Part shown: positions 53,225 to 62,214 of the stretch, in pieces
Position numbering within the stretch: position 1 is the stretch's first letter
How the letters are laid out: each line of letters starts with the position of its first letter
Source of the DNA: Clostridiales bacterium
GTDB taxonomy: Bacteria; Bacillota; Clostridia; Lachnospirales; Lachnospiraceae
NCBI GenBank assembly: GCA_018372435.1
Contig: JAHAJA010000012.1
Coordinates: 1 to 64,000, forward strand
Reading direction: 5' to 3'
DNA: 64,000 bases
Notes under the pieces: model-generated
What the model saw: the letters and a program-made list of their open reading frames with translations, nothing else
Told to the model about the DNA's origin: nothing
Database searches by the model: none
Translations under genes and position numbers: made by a program

Positions 53225-53551
53225 ATGAAATGTGGAAAATGCAGTTTTGTAAATTCAGAAGGGTCAAGGTACTGTCAACATTGTGGTACTAGATTATTTG
53301 TGAGTAGAGGTAAGATAGGTAGAGAGCACGTTAACGAAACCAGAACGATAGAAGGAGTTAGAGCACATGGGGTGGTAGTTACACCTTTAGCTAAAAGACA
53401 TGTAAATACTTCTGGAAGAATAATGCCTCAAATCACTATTATACCTCATGAAGATGGAACGTGGTTCTGTCCATTATGTGGAGATAAGAACACGGAGCTA
53501 AGTTGTAAAAGTTGTGATTTCGAAAGGTATGAGAAGGCCAAATTGAATTAA
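53225..53551 (+). CDS. Double zinc-ribbon protein B
   Basis: 108 residues, paralogue of the protein at 50911: same two zinc ribbons (Cys3, Cys6, Cys17, Cys20; then WFCPLCGDKN and SCKSCDF) and same linker pattern (TRTIEGVRAHGVVVTPLAKR, QITIIPHEDGTWF). Here the first pair is a normal CxxC. It has its own promoter and terminator, unlike copy A. GGGGGATC precedes ATG 53225. Function unknown. Confidence 0.75.
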   Translation: MKCGKCSFVNSEGSRYCQHCGTRLFVSRGKIGREHVNETRTIEGVRAHGVVVTPLAKRHVNTSGRIMPQITIIPHEDGTWFCPLCGDKNTELSCKSCDFERYEKAKLN

Positions 53552-53584
53552 ACAAGTATATTTGATAGAGTGCATAGCAAAAGA

Positions 53585-53654
53585 TGCGGTTTATAGGAGT
53601 ATCAATTACTGATAGATTAATTAGTAATAATGATATATTCTATGAACCGCTTTT
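53585..53654 (+). terminator. Nested terminator
   Basis: GCGGTTTATAG/CTATGAACCGC (53585-53595, 53639-53649) with an inner ATTACT/AGTAAT stem, then TTTTT. Confidence 0.85.
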
Positions 53655-53696
53655 TAATGTTTTAGTAGATATTATGGAGAGTAACTAACGTTTAGA

Positions 53697-54554
53697 TTAA
53701 AGTTTCGTATATACAGAGTAGGTGGTACTCTTCTCAAACCCGATTTTTATAGCAGTTGAGGCAGAACCTTGATTCATTGTATCACAACCCCAATCGGGAA
53801 GCATACCGATTTCCAATACATATCTAACCATTCTTGCAGCGCATAATGTAGCAAAGCCCATGCGGCGATAATCGGGTTGTGTTTCAATACCAATATCTAT
53901 TTTTCCATCACCGATACCTGAACTAAAAGAAGTGCTAGCTATACGATTTTTTGTTACATCATATATACCAAAACCTTTACCGAAGTTAAAAAAATCATTA
54001 TTATTATCCCAAGAATAACTAGGGATTACTCTTCCAGATAAGCCTAAGAGATGTTCGGATTGGATTTCGAAGTAAGAAAATCCCTCAGGTAGAACGGTTA
54101 TGTTATTCTCAAGAATACTCTTTTGATAGAAATTATGGTTGAAAATAAAGGAAAAACGTTCCCGTTTTTGAATATCAGGATTTCTTTCATGGAAGGAATC
54201 TAATACGGTAATCCAGTTACATGTCTCCTTAGCAATAATCAAATAAAAACTTCTTTGGTTTGGTTCGTATGTACGGTCAAGGAGGGTATATAAAGCTTGA
54301 ATAAACTCTGAATCTTTTGTTTTTCCAGTAACATAAGCAATACCACAATAATGCCAAAAGATTGCGGCTTGTGGAACGATAGTATCGTCTACAAAGATAC
54401 GACCAGTTTGAATACCATCAAGAATTGAGGCTGGATAGGAAGTTTCGCAAGTGATTTCTGAAGACAAATATACTAATTGTTGATAAATCGGACTTTTTTT
54501 GAATGTATCACATAAATTACAGTCTTTTAGTCCTGATAGATTAATTTCTTTCAT
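53697..54554 (-). CDS. GNAT acetyltransferase (PF12746-like)
   Basis: 285 residues. The N-terminal half (ILDGIQTGRIFVDDTIVPQA, IFWHYCGIAYVTGK) and C-terminal acetyl-CoA core (DIGIETQPDYRRMGFATLCA, RRMGFA) match the GNAT_acetyltran family. Substrate unknown. Its consensus ribosome site AGGAGGTG (54585-54578) is 23 bases from ATG 54554, too far unless the GGAGT/ACTCC hairpin between them (54561-54576) folds. An in-frame stop excludes any earlier start. Divergent from the MocR regulator. Confidence 0.85.
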   Translation of the reverse strand: MKEINLSGLKDCNLCDTFKKSPIYQQLVYLSSEITCETSYPASILDGIQTGRIFVDDTIVPQAAIFWHYCGIAYVTGKTKDSEFIQALYTLLDRTYEPNQRSFYLIIAKETCNWITVLDSFHERNPDIQKRERFSFIFNHNFYQKSILENNITVLPEGFSYFEIQSEHLLGLSGRVIPSYSWDNNNDFFNFGKGFGIYDVTKNRIASTSFSSGIGDGKIDIGIETQPDYRRMGFATLCAARMVRYVLEIGMLPDWGCDTMNQGSASTAIKIGFEKSTTYSVYTKL

Positions 54555-54602
54555 AGTAAGGGAGTATTATAACTCCGCACCTCCTTTTTGTGATCATGTT
54601 AT

Positions 54603-54619
54603 AACTTCTCTAGGAAGTT
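54603..54619. promoter_or_regulatory. Inverted repeat in GNAT-MocR divergent region
   Basis: AACTTC (54603-54608) and GAAGTT (54614-54619) with a 5-base centre, between the two divergent genes; candidate operator. Confidence 0.35.
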
Positions 54620-54640
54620 TATTAGTTTTGGTATTGTCCA

Positions 54641-54669
54641 TTGTAAAATTATTACGATAAGGTTACAAT
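54641..54669 (+). promoter_or_regulatory. Promoter of MocR gene
   Basis: TTGTAA (54641-54646), 17-bp spacer, TACAAT (54664-54669), about 60 bp before the proposed CTG start. Confidence 0.5.
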
Positions 54670-54730
54670 AAGAATAATTACAAACTGTACCCATACAACA
54701 AGAACACTATGTATTAAGGAGGGGATTTGG

Positions 54731-56110
54731 CTGAAGAAATATGAAGAAATAATAACGTATATATGTGAAAATTATCTGTCGCAAGAAAAGTATGTGGAAA
54801 GAAAATTACCCTCGATTCGTCAGTTGGCTCTCGAATTACAATGTAGTAGAAACAGTGTGATTCGTGCCTATATGGAGTTAGAGAAACAACATAAGATTTA
54901 CTCGATTCCACAAAGTGGATATTATATTATGCAGGAAGGAATGTGTAAAGTTAGAGAAGAAGAATGTATTGATTTGATAAGTTCAAATCCTGATAAAAGA
55001 GCTTTGCCTTATCGAGAATTTGCACACTGTATGAATCGCGCGGTAGAAAAGTACAAGGAAGAGTTGTTTCGATATCCGAATCCTCAAGGATTTCCTTCTT
55101 TTTGCAATACTTTAGTTACTGTGTTGAGAGACCGACAAGTTTATGTTAAGAAAGAACAAATCTGTATAACCAATGGCGTGCAACAAGCAATTGACATATT
55201 GTTTGGGATAAGATTAGTTAGTAAGAAAGATACGATTGTATTAGAGATGCCAGGGTATCCATTGGCAACAAAAGTTGCAAGTAGGAATGCTTGGAAGATT
55301 CGATATGTTCGTAGAGATGATGAAGGAATTGATTTGGAATGCTTGGAATCATATTTTAAGGAGGGGAATGTAAGTTACTTCTACCTTATGCCTAGATTTC
55401 AAAATCCTACGGGTTGCTGTCTAGTAGACAGGCAGAAAAAGCAGATTATAGAGTTAGCAGTAAAGTATGAAGTTTTCATAATTGAAGATGATTATCTGGC
55501 AGAACTCGATATCGTACAGGAACGACTACCGCTGCATTATTATGATATCAATGAACGAGTAATCTATCTAGCTGGTTTTTCAAAGAGCTTTATGCCGGGC
55601 CTTCGAATAGGGGCGGTGTGTTTGCCAGGGGCTATACTAGAACAATTTATGTCTTACAAATACCCAAGTGATCTAGGAACTTCAACATATTTACAAGGCA
55701 CACTTGAGATGTTTCTAATTAACGGAATGTATGAAAGACATTGTAATAAGATTAGGGAAATATATAGCGAGAAGATGCAAATATGTAGATTGTATTATGA
55801 ACGATATAGGGATAGAATGCATGCAAGGCTTAAAGTGCCTGAATCGGGATATTATCTATGGATAACAGTTTGGAAATCTATTAATAAGCATCAAGTCACT
55901 TGGCTAGTAGATGATCTGAAAAAACAAGGAATATTAGTATTGAATGGGGAAAAGTTTTATCCGGAGAAGTTTAATGTTTCGGCAATTCGAATATGTGTTT
56001 CTAATTGTACAATAGAACAGCTTAAAATAGCACTAGAGAGGATATTTGAAACTATCATCGAATTAGAAGAAAAAGTAACTAAGATAAAGAAAGTAGTGGA
56101 GTGGGCATAG
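54731..56110 (+). CDS. MocR-type GntR/aminotransferase regulator, probable CTG start
   Basis: 459 residues from CTG 54731. GntR winged HTH at the N-terminus (KLPSIRQLALELQCSRNSVI), then a fold-type I aminotransferase domain with YPNPQGFPSF, RFQNPTGC, IIEDDYLAELD and the PLP-binding Lys285 in GFSKSFMPGLR. The first ATG/GTG/TTG in frame is GTG 54794, which would remove the first HTH helix (KKYEEIITYICENYL). A consensus AAGGAGGGG (54716-54724) sits six bases before CTG 54731, and no other in-frame start fits. MocR proteins often control PLP or amino-acid genes. Confidence 0.88.
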   Translation: MKKYEEIITYICENYLSQEKYVERKLPSIRQLALELQCSRNSVIRAYMELEKQHKIYSIPQSGYYIMQEGMCKVREEECIDLISSNPDKRALPYREFAHCMNRAVEKYKEELFRYPNPQGFPSFCNTLVTVLRDRQVYVKKEQICITNGVQQAIDILFGIRLVSKKDTIVLEMPGYPLATKVASRNAWKIRYVRRDDEGIDLECLESYFKEGNVSYFYLMPRFQNPTGCCLVDRQKKQIIELAVKYEVFIIEDDYLAELDIVQERLPLHYYDINERVIYLAGFSKSFMPGLRIGAVCLPGAILEQFMSYKYPSDLGTSTYLQGTLEMFLINGMYERHCNKIREIYSEKMQICRLYYERYRDRMHARLKVPESGYYLWITVWKSINKHQVTWLVDDLKKQGILVLNGEKFYPEKFNVSAIRICVSNCTIEQLKIALERIFETIIELEEKVTKIKKVVEWA

Positions 56111-56238
56111 AACATAAATAAAGATTGTGAGATTTCCAAATTTATATTATACTAGATATGCGTTATAATAAATACTATATGTAAGTAATGATTAAATGAT
56201 AAAAAGAAATTTTATAAAATTGCAAAGGAGATGTTAAT

Positions 56239-58032
56239 ATGAAAGGGACAGTAGTTTCATCGTGGGTTGAATCAAGTCGAATACTGTTTGGAAATGAAGT
56301 AGTGAATGATGCCTTGAAGACTTTCGGGTTTTCTAGTACATATATCTTTTCACCGCTGGAAGATGTAGAAGACAAGCTAGCAATAGGAATCGTTGAGCAT
56401 ATCGGTAATTCCGTTGGTAAGAGCAAGGATGAAATGTGGTTTATAATGGGAGAAGAGAATGTCAAAACATTTAGTAAACTTTATCCAGGATTTTTCCGTC
56501 ATGATTCCGCTTATCAGTTTTTAAAGTCTATGAATGATGTGCATGTCATTGTTATGAAGCGTTTTAGAGGAGCCAAACCACCAATACTTGATGTTACACC
56601 GTTATCGTCAAATGAAATCTATTTTACTTATCGCTCTAAAAGAGGAATGGGAAGTTACTTAAAAGGTTTAATAAGTGGTGTATCACATTATTTCAAGGAA
56701 AAGATTGAAGTTGAAGAAGTATCTAGATCTAATGAGGAGATAAAACTTAAACTTCAGTTCGAGTCTGAAATTCAGAATGTTAAGAAATATTTCTTAAATA
56801 ATTTATTTTCCTTTGGTATATTTAAATCAACAACAATTAAATCGGCAATTATGAATTTGATATTGGTTGGACTTGCAGGATTTGCGTTATTTCAAAGTCC
56901 TGTCAAAGCATTATTAACTGGTGCATTCGCTTTCGTTTCTACTATAATATCAGCTTCTATCTTTAACAGACCTAGAAAACTAATATTTAAGGAACTTGAG
57001 AAATTAAGTGATAGGAACTTTATTGAATCAACTATAATTAAATCAAGTGATGAATATGAGTCTTACATGGTAGAAATTAATAAGTTAAAGCAAAACATAC
57101 AAAAAGATTTCATCGGATTCAATTCGATTGTAGATGAGATGTATACGTTCAATCAGTCTGTATCAGATATATCGAAGACTATGCAAGATACATCTAATGA
57201 TATTGCAGAAGTTTTAGAACAAGTTGCTACAGCGGCTATCAATCAGGCAAGTGATACAGAAAATGCAGTTACGATATTAAATGATAGTATCTCGAGTATA
57301 AGTCAGATCTCAGATAAGAGTGAGGATAACAAAGGACATATCGAGAATGCAGTAGTGGATATAGAGACAAGTTTCACTAAGGTAGAACGTACTGCGACGG
57401 AAATCAATCACGTACTAGACAAATTTAATAGTATTAAGAATAGTGGATTTACTTTACAGGAGAATGCGAAAGACATTACTAGTATCGTTACAATCGTATC
57501 TAGTATTGCAAATCAGACGAATCTATTAGCATTAAACGCTTCTATCGAAGCAGCAAGAGCTGGAGATGCAGGAAAAGGTTTTGCAGTTGTTGCTGAGGAA
57601 GTTAGAAAACTTTCAGAAGAAACGAATACAGCAGTTAGTCAAATCAATGGAAGTTTAACTGGATTATTAGTAAGTATTGATGAGATTGTTAAGAATATTG
57701 ATGTTCAATATGGTGTTCTGGAAGGAGAAAATTCAAAACTTTCCGAAGCAGTTGTTACAACCAATAAGTCTAATCAACATCTTAAGGTAGTATCCGAAGA
57801 GATGGTACAAACATCAAAACGATTGAAGAACGAAGCTCAAAATATTTCTTCTTTATTTGCGAATATTGAGAATTTGGCTGCAATTGCAGAAGAAAATTCC
57901 GCATCCACACAGGAAGCAAATAGTAATGTTTCAATCTATGTAGAACAAATCAAAGATCTTACAAACCTTATTGAAGTATTTGAGAATATGATTGTTAACT
58001 TTAAAGATGATTTGATTAAATATCAATTATAA
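56239..58032 (+). CDS. H-NOX chemoreceptor (methyl-accepting chemotaxis protein)
   Basis: 597 residues. The N-terminal H-NOX heme domain (1-180) keeps heme ligand His102 (NDVHV), the YxSxR heme-propionate motif Tyr131/Ser133/Arg135, and Pro115. It also has Trp9, Asn74 and Tyr140, the distal-pocket residues of oxygen-binding H-NOX proteins. A membrane hairpin (about 202-245) and an MCP signalling domain with tip NQTNLLALNASIEAARAGD follow; there is no HAMP. It is predicted to sense oxygen and steer motility. AAAGGAGATG precedes ATG 56239. Confidence 0.94.
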   Translation: MKGTVVSSWVESSRILFGNEVVNDALKTFGFSSTYIFSPLEDVEDKLAIGIVEHIGNSVGKSKDEMWFIMGEENVKTFSKLYPGFFRHDSAYQFLKSMNDVHVIVMKRFRGAKPPILDVTPLSSNEIYFTYRSKRGMGSYLKGLISGVSHYFKEKIEVEEVSRSNEEIKLKLQFESEIQNVKKYFLNNLFSFGIFKSTTIKSAIMNLILVGLAGFALFQSPVKALLTGAFAFVSTIISASIFNRPRKLIFKELEKLSDRNFIESTIIKSSDEYESYMVEINKLKQNIQKDFIGFNSIVDEMYTFNQSVSDISKTMQDTSNDIAEVLEQVATAAINQASDTENAVTILNDSISSISQISDKSEDNKGHIENAVVDIETSFTKVERTATEINHVLDKFNSIKNSGFTLQENAKDITSIVTIVSSIANQTNLLALNASIEAARAGDAGKGFAVVAEEVRKLSEETNTAVSQINGSLTGLLVSIDEIVKNIDVQYGVLEGENSKLSEAVVTTNKSNQHLKVVSEEMVQTSKRLKNEAQNISSLFANIENLAAIAEENSASTQEANSNVSIYVEQIKDLTNLIEVFENMIVNFKDDLIKYQL

Positions 58033-58051
58033 AAAATATAAATTTATAAAT

Positions 58052-58099
58052 AAAATAATCCATAAGATAGGGAGAGTTTCCTGTCTTATGGATTATTTT
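58052..58099. terminator. Bidirectional terminator
   Basis: A 20-bp near-perfect stem (58052-58071 with 58080-58099; core AATCCATAAGA/TCTTATGGATT) with A/T-runs on both sides, between convergent genes. Confidence 0.92.
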
Positions 58100-58113
58100 G
58101 TTTTGAGGATCGT

Positions 58114-58974
58114 CTATAATTGTTTTCTAGCTAAGGCTTCTGAGGTTGTTTCTCGATTCTGGCTCGTGTGAATGAGATCCATACGGCAGAATTCGTTAAA
58201 CAATACGTCAATTATGAAAAGTTGTGCCATACGTACTGCGATGCTACCAGAATTTAATGGGTTTTCCTGGCTGCCACAAAGAAGAACGATATTGGAGTAG
58301 GAGGCAGCGGGGCATTTTGGATAGTGGGTAACTAAGATAATGATAGCACCTCGTTCTTTGGCCTTTGACAAGATATCAATTACATCAGTTGTTGCTCCTG
58401 AGTAAGAGAAAAATAAGATGACATCATTTGGCGTACATAAACTAGAAGCAATTACTTGCATATGGCTATCTTCAATGTAGCGAAAATGTGGAGTAGCAGT
58501 GATGAATCTTGACCATGCTTCTTTGGCGATTATCCCGCCACCACCTTGTCCGAAACAGTAGACATTGTGGGCATTGTGAAAGTATTTCACAGTTTGAGTG
58601 ATTGTTTCTGGATTAATTAAATCTAATGACTGTTTCATAGCACTTATGTCTGTACTATACAGTTTATTTGCCATCTCGATTATACTGTCTTCTATTGTAA
58701 CAGTATTATCGCTTGTTTGGTTTGCTGATGAAGCCGCGGGATCTGTATTCTTTGCAAGTGCTAGTTTGAAGGAGCTGTAACTTTGATATCCTAGAGTTTT
58801 GCAAAATCTAGAAATGGTAGCATCTGCCACAGAGCATTCATCGGCAAGAGAAGTGATGGACATATACTGAGCATCTATATAGTTGCTCAAGATAAAATCA
58901 GCAATCTTTTTTTCGGATTTCGTTAGATTAGAATAGATATCTTTTATGTATTGAATTACGTTCGCCTCTTTCAT
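58114..58974 (-). CDS. RpiR/MurR-family transcriptional regulator
   Basis: 286 residues. N-terminal RpiR HTH (SITSLADECSVADATISRFC, then KTLGYQSYSSFKLALA) and a C-terminal SIS sugar-phosphate-binding domain from about 125 (CFGQGGGGIIAKEAW, FFSYSGATTDVIDILSKA). RpiR proteins respond to sugar phosphates. It diverges from the ABC importer at 59471 and may control it; that would point to a sugar- or muropeptide-linked substrate. GGGAGGAT precedes ATG 58974. Confidence 0.92.
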   Translation of the reverse strand: MKEANVIQYIKDIYSNLTKSEKKIADFILSNYIDAQYMSITSLADECSVADATISRFCKTLGYQSYSSFKLALAKNTDPAASSANQTSDNTVTIEDSIIEMANKLYSTDISAMKQSLDLINPETITQTVKYFHNAHNVYCFGQGGGGIIAKEAWSRFITATPHFRYIEDSHMQVIASSLCTPNDVILFFSYSGATTDVIDILSKAKERGAIIILVTHYPKCPAASYSNIVLLCGSQENPLNSGSIAVRMAQLFIIDVLFNEFCRMDLIHTSQNRETTSEALARKQL

Positions 58975-59382
58975 AAGGATCCTCCCTGTCTTATAGAATC
59001 TTCTTTAATCTTATTCTAACACATAATGTCACAAATGAAAATGTAAAAAAATTTCAAGATTTTTCAAAATAAATAATGGTAATAATTGAAACCAATAACT
59101 TGATATTTGATAAAAAAGATTTGGTTTTTGAGTTTAAAACATATGTTTTTAATATAAGATGTAATACTTAGTTGGAAAAGAAAAAAATTTTCAATATATA
59201 CTTAACAAAATGAAGAAAAAAATAACATCTACTTAAATGGATGATAAAAATACTATTGATAAATCAGAAAAAATATTACTAAATAACCATAAAATATAAG
59301 GGTTAGCTTATAAAAATAATAAAATAATCCAAAATACTTAATTTAAAAATGAAAATAATATAAAAAATACACAAATTACATA
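58975..59382. other. Long AT-rich divergent intergenic region
   Basis: Extremely AT-rich, no gene or clear palindrome. It probably holds the RpiR promoter and regulator sites, but none can be named from sequence. Confidence 0.5.
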
Positions 59383-59411
59383 TTGAAAATAATTTCGAAA
59401 AGTGTTATGAT
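59383..59411 (+). promoter_or_regulatory. Promoter of ABC importer operon
   Basis: TTGAAA (59383-59388), 17-bp spacer, TATGAT (59406-59411) with an extended TGT before it; 60 bp ahead of the substrate-binding protein gene. Confidence 0.75.
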
Positions 59412-59470
59412 GTGATAGAAGATAACACATAAACAATTTAAAATAGGAATGCTTAAACGGAGGTAAGGTT

Positions 59471-61123
59471 ATGAAAAAAACAATTAAGAAACTCTTGGCA
59501 TTAGGATTGTGTTTGGTAATGTCAGTAGGTGTACTTGCAGGCTGTTCTGGGGGAAATGGTGGCAATACCACTAAAAAAGAAGGAAGCAATGAGAAGGCTA
59601 GTACAGAAAGTGGTTCGTCGGATACTTCTTCATCAGATGATACACAACAAAGTTCCGCAGATAGTGGCACATTAAAACTTGCAGTTACAACAGGAGATGG
59701 TTCAACCACAGATGATAAGATTCCAACTCCTTGGTACAACAGAATATTTTCAACAAATTTAATGTTTCGTAGTTTGTTTACAACAGATAGTACCCTAACG
59801 GAAGTGAATCCAGATTTAACAGAAGGCTATGAAGTATCTAGTGATGCGCTTACATATACAATTACATTAAAAGAAGGCTTGAAATGGAGTGATGGGGAAG
59901 CACTAACTGCTGATGATGTTATCTTTTCAATAAATACAGCACTTAAAACAGCAACAATTAATTCTATATATACAGCTGCATTTAGTAAAATTAGTGAAGT
60001 AACTGCAGATGGTAATGTTATTACTGTAAAATTAGCTACTCCATATTCAGACATAATGAAGGTTCTTACACAGTTTGCAATTTTACCAAAACATTCACTA
60101 GAAAACGTGGATCCTCTAAAACTTGATTCCGATGTATTTTGGCAAAATCCCGTTACTTCTGGTATGTATGCTTTAGATGAATTGAAAGTAGGCAATTACT
60201 TTACTCTTAAATTGAATGAGTACTATGAAGGAACTGCTCCTAAAATTACAAAAGTAATCAACTATTTTGTGTCTGACTATATAACTGCAGCACAAGCTGG
60301 TAATACCGATTACATGTATGCCAATGCAGCAGATCAAGTTGAACTTATGAAAGTTTTAGATAACTACAAATCTCATGAAGTTGGTGTATTATTCTATAAA
60401 TACTTCATCTTTAATATGAAAGGTGTAGATGGTAAAGAGAATGAAGCAATGCAAAATGTTGCAGTAAGAAAGGCAATCATGAAAGCAATTGACCGTGTAT
60501 CTCTTTCTGCGTTATATCCCAATGCTACTGTGTTAAACTCAGGCGTACCAAATGAATATGAAGCTTATAATGGTTTTGAATATACATTTGATGCGGAAGA
60601 AGCAAAGACAGAAATTATAGCATCAGGTTATGATATGAGTAGAAAAATAAAGATTTGTTACTACAACAACGATCAAACATCTATCGATTTAATTAACATG
60701 ATCGTTTATTATCTAGAACAAACTGGTCTTACAGTAGAAGCTACATTGTCTAACGATGGTACAACAGATTTATTCACAACTCGTGATTATGATATCGGTT
60801 TTAAAGGAAAAGCAGCGTTCTCTTTAAACGAATGGTATACAGAATATATTAGTAGCGATGCATTATTTGCGAATATCTTTGGTGGAGATACTGCATTCGA
60901 TTCATTAATTGATGAATTAACTTCTGCAACAGATCAAAATGCAACAAACGAAGCATTAAAGAAATTACAAGAGTTAGAACAAGAAAAAGCTTATAAAGTA
61001 CCACTATTTACAGTTGGTACGTATGTGTTTACAAACTCTAGAGTAACCATTCCAGAAGGCGTTACATTCTGTAACCCACTATATAGTTGTGATATCAACT
61101 TTGCTAACTGGGAAGTTAAGTAG
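59471..61123 (+). CDS. Peptide-type ABC importer substrate-binding lipoprotein
   Basis: 550 residues, SBP_bac_5 family (OppA/DppA-like). Lipobox LAGC (Cys25), a Ser/Thr/Gly linker, then YTITLKEGLKWSDGEALTAD (the family signature, near 135). The family binds oligopeptides, dipeptides, nickel or oligosaccharides. The chosen neighbours are a DppB/DppC pair and an ATPase. The divergent RpiR regulator suggests a sugar or cell-wall-derived ligand. GGAGG precedes ATG 59471. Confidence 0.92.
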   Translation: MKKTIKKLLALGLCLVMSVGVLAGCSGGNGGNTTKKEGSNEKASTESGSSDTSSSDDTQQSSADSGTLKLAVTTGDGSTTDDKIPTPWYNRIFSTNLMFRSLFTTDSTLTEVNPDLTEGYEVSSDALTYTITLKEGLKWSDGEALTADDVIFSINTALKTATINSIYTAAFSKISEVTADGNVITVKLATPYSDIMKVLTQFAILPKHSLENVDPLKLDSDVFWQNPVTSGMYALDELKVGNYFTLKLNEYYEGTAPKITKVINYFVSDYITAAQAGNTDYMYANAADQVELMKVLDNYKSHEVGVLFYKYFIFNMKGVDGKENEAMQNVAVRKAIMKAIDRVSLSALYPNATVLNSGVPNEYEAYNGFEYTFDAEEAKTEIIASGYDMSRKIKICYYNNDQTSIDLINMIVYYLEQTGLTVEATLSNDGTTDLFTTRDYDIGFKGKAAFSLNEWYTEYISSDALFANIFGGDTAFDSLIDELTSATDQNATNEALKKLQELEQEKAYKVPLFTVGTYVFTNSRVTIPEGVTFCNPLYSCDINFANWEVK

Positions 61124-61157
61124 TTTGTGGAGTTTCAAAGAATATTAGATTAATTGA

Positions 61158-61212
61158 AATCGGATTGATTGAAACGATTAATAATCCTTGATTGATTACG
61201 ATCAATCCGATT
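61158..61212 (+). other. Intercistronic hairpin in importer operon
   Basis: Perfect 12-bp stem AATCGGATTGAT/ATCAATCCGATT (61158-61169, 61201-61212), extended by two pairs, no T-run. It likely stabilises the binding-protein mRNA or lets only part of transcription pass, giving more binding protein than permease. Confidence 0.7.
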
Positions 61213-61234
61213 GAATTTAGATTGGAGGACTGGA

Positions 61235-62194
61235 ATGTTTAAGTACATAGTAAAAAAAATACTTATGATGATTCCAATGCTGGTACTTATTAGTATGATA
61301 GTTTTTTTTGGATTGCAGCTTACAGGAATAGACCCAATTAATTTTATGGTAAGTCCGGAAGTATTGTCAGCCAATAAAGATAATGTAGATGCTCTTCGTG
61401 AATCATTAGGATTGAATGATCCTGTAATTGTACAATATTTTAGATGGCTTGGAAATTGTCTTAAGGGTGACTTTGGTTATTCTTTTGATGGTGCCGCCAT
61501 ATCATCAATATTAGCGGTTCGTATGCCGTATACACTGGAATTAGCAGGGTATTCATTAGTGCTATCAGCAATTTTAGGAATTGGAATTGGTATCTTATCT
61601 GCAATTAGACAGAATGGAATTATAGATTATGTTGGTCGTGTACTTGCAGTACTTGGTCAAGCAGTGCCACAATTTTTATTAGGTATCGTACTTATAAAGA
61701 TTTTTGCAATAAAACTCGGTTGGTTCCCCTCAGGTAATAGAGTAAGCCCGGATGCGGCTAGTCCATTCATAGATGCAGTGCAACATCTATTCTTACCAGT
61801 ATTGACATTAACAATTGGTATGGTTGCAGTTTTGATGCGTTATACAAGAAATACAATGCTAGATATATTAAACAGTGATTATATTAAAACCGCGCGAAGT
61901 AAAGGAATTCCAGAGTGGAAAGTTTACTTAAAACATGGGTTTAGAAATGCGATGAAACCAGTGCTTGTAATAGTAGTATTCCGTATTCCTATGCTGATTG
62001 GAGGATCCGTAGTAATTGAGAGTGTGTTCTCTTATCCAGGTATAGGATTAACCATGACAAATGCAATCGTATCAGGCGATTATCCAGTAGTATTGGTTAC
62101 AACATTGATTGTGGCGGCAGTAATGCTAGTATGTTCCTTTATGATTGATGTGTTCAATGCTTTATTGGATCCACGAGTGCGTTTATCAGAATAA
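61235..62194 (+). CDS. ABC importer permease (DppB/OppB type)
   Basis: 319 residues, six membrane helices. TM1 starts at once (MFKYIVKKILMMIPMLVLIS); the long first outer loop has SLGLNDPVIVQYFRWLGN, typical of OppB/DppB. The EAA-type loop is DYIKTARSKGIPEWKVYLKH near 215. ATG 61235 follows TTGGAGGAC; an upstream TTG is less likely. Pairs with the DppC-type permease. Confidence 0.93.
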   Translation: MFKYIVKKILMMIPMLVLISMIVFFGLQLTGIDPINFMVSPEVLSANKDNVDALRESLGLNDPVIVQYFRWLGNCLKGDFGYSFDGAAISSILAVRMPYTLELAGYSLVLSAILGIGIGILSAIRQNGIIDYVGRVLAVLGQAVPQFLLGIVLIKIFAIKLGWFPSGNRVSPDAASPFIDAVQHLFLPVLTLTIGMVAVLMRYTRNTMLDILNSDYIKTARSKGIPEWKVYLKHGFRNAMKPVLVIVVFRIPMLIGGSVVIESVFSYPGIGLTMTNAIVSGDYPVVLVTTLIVAAVMLVCSFMIDVFNALLDPRVRLSE

Positions 62195-62214
62195 GAAAAG
62201 GAGGAATATCGCTT

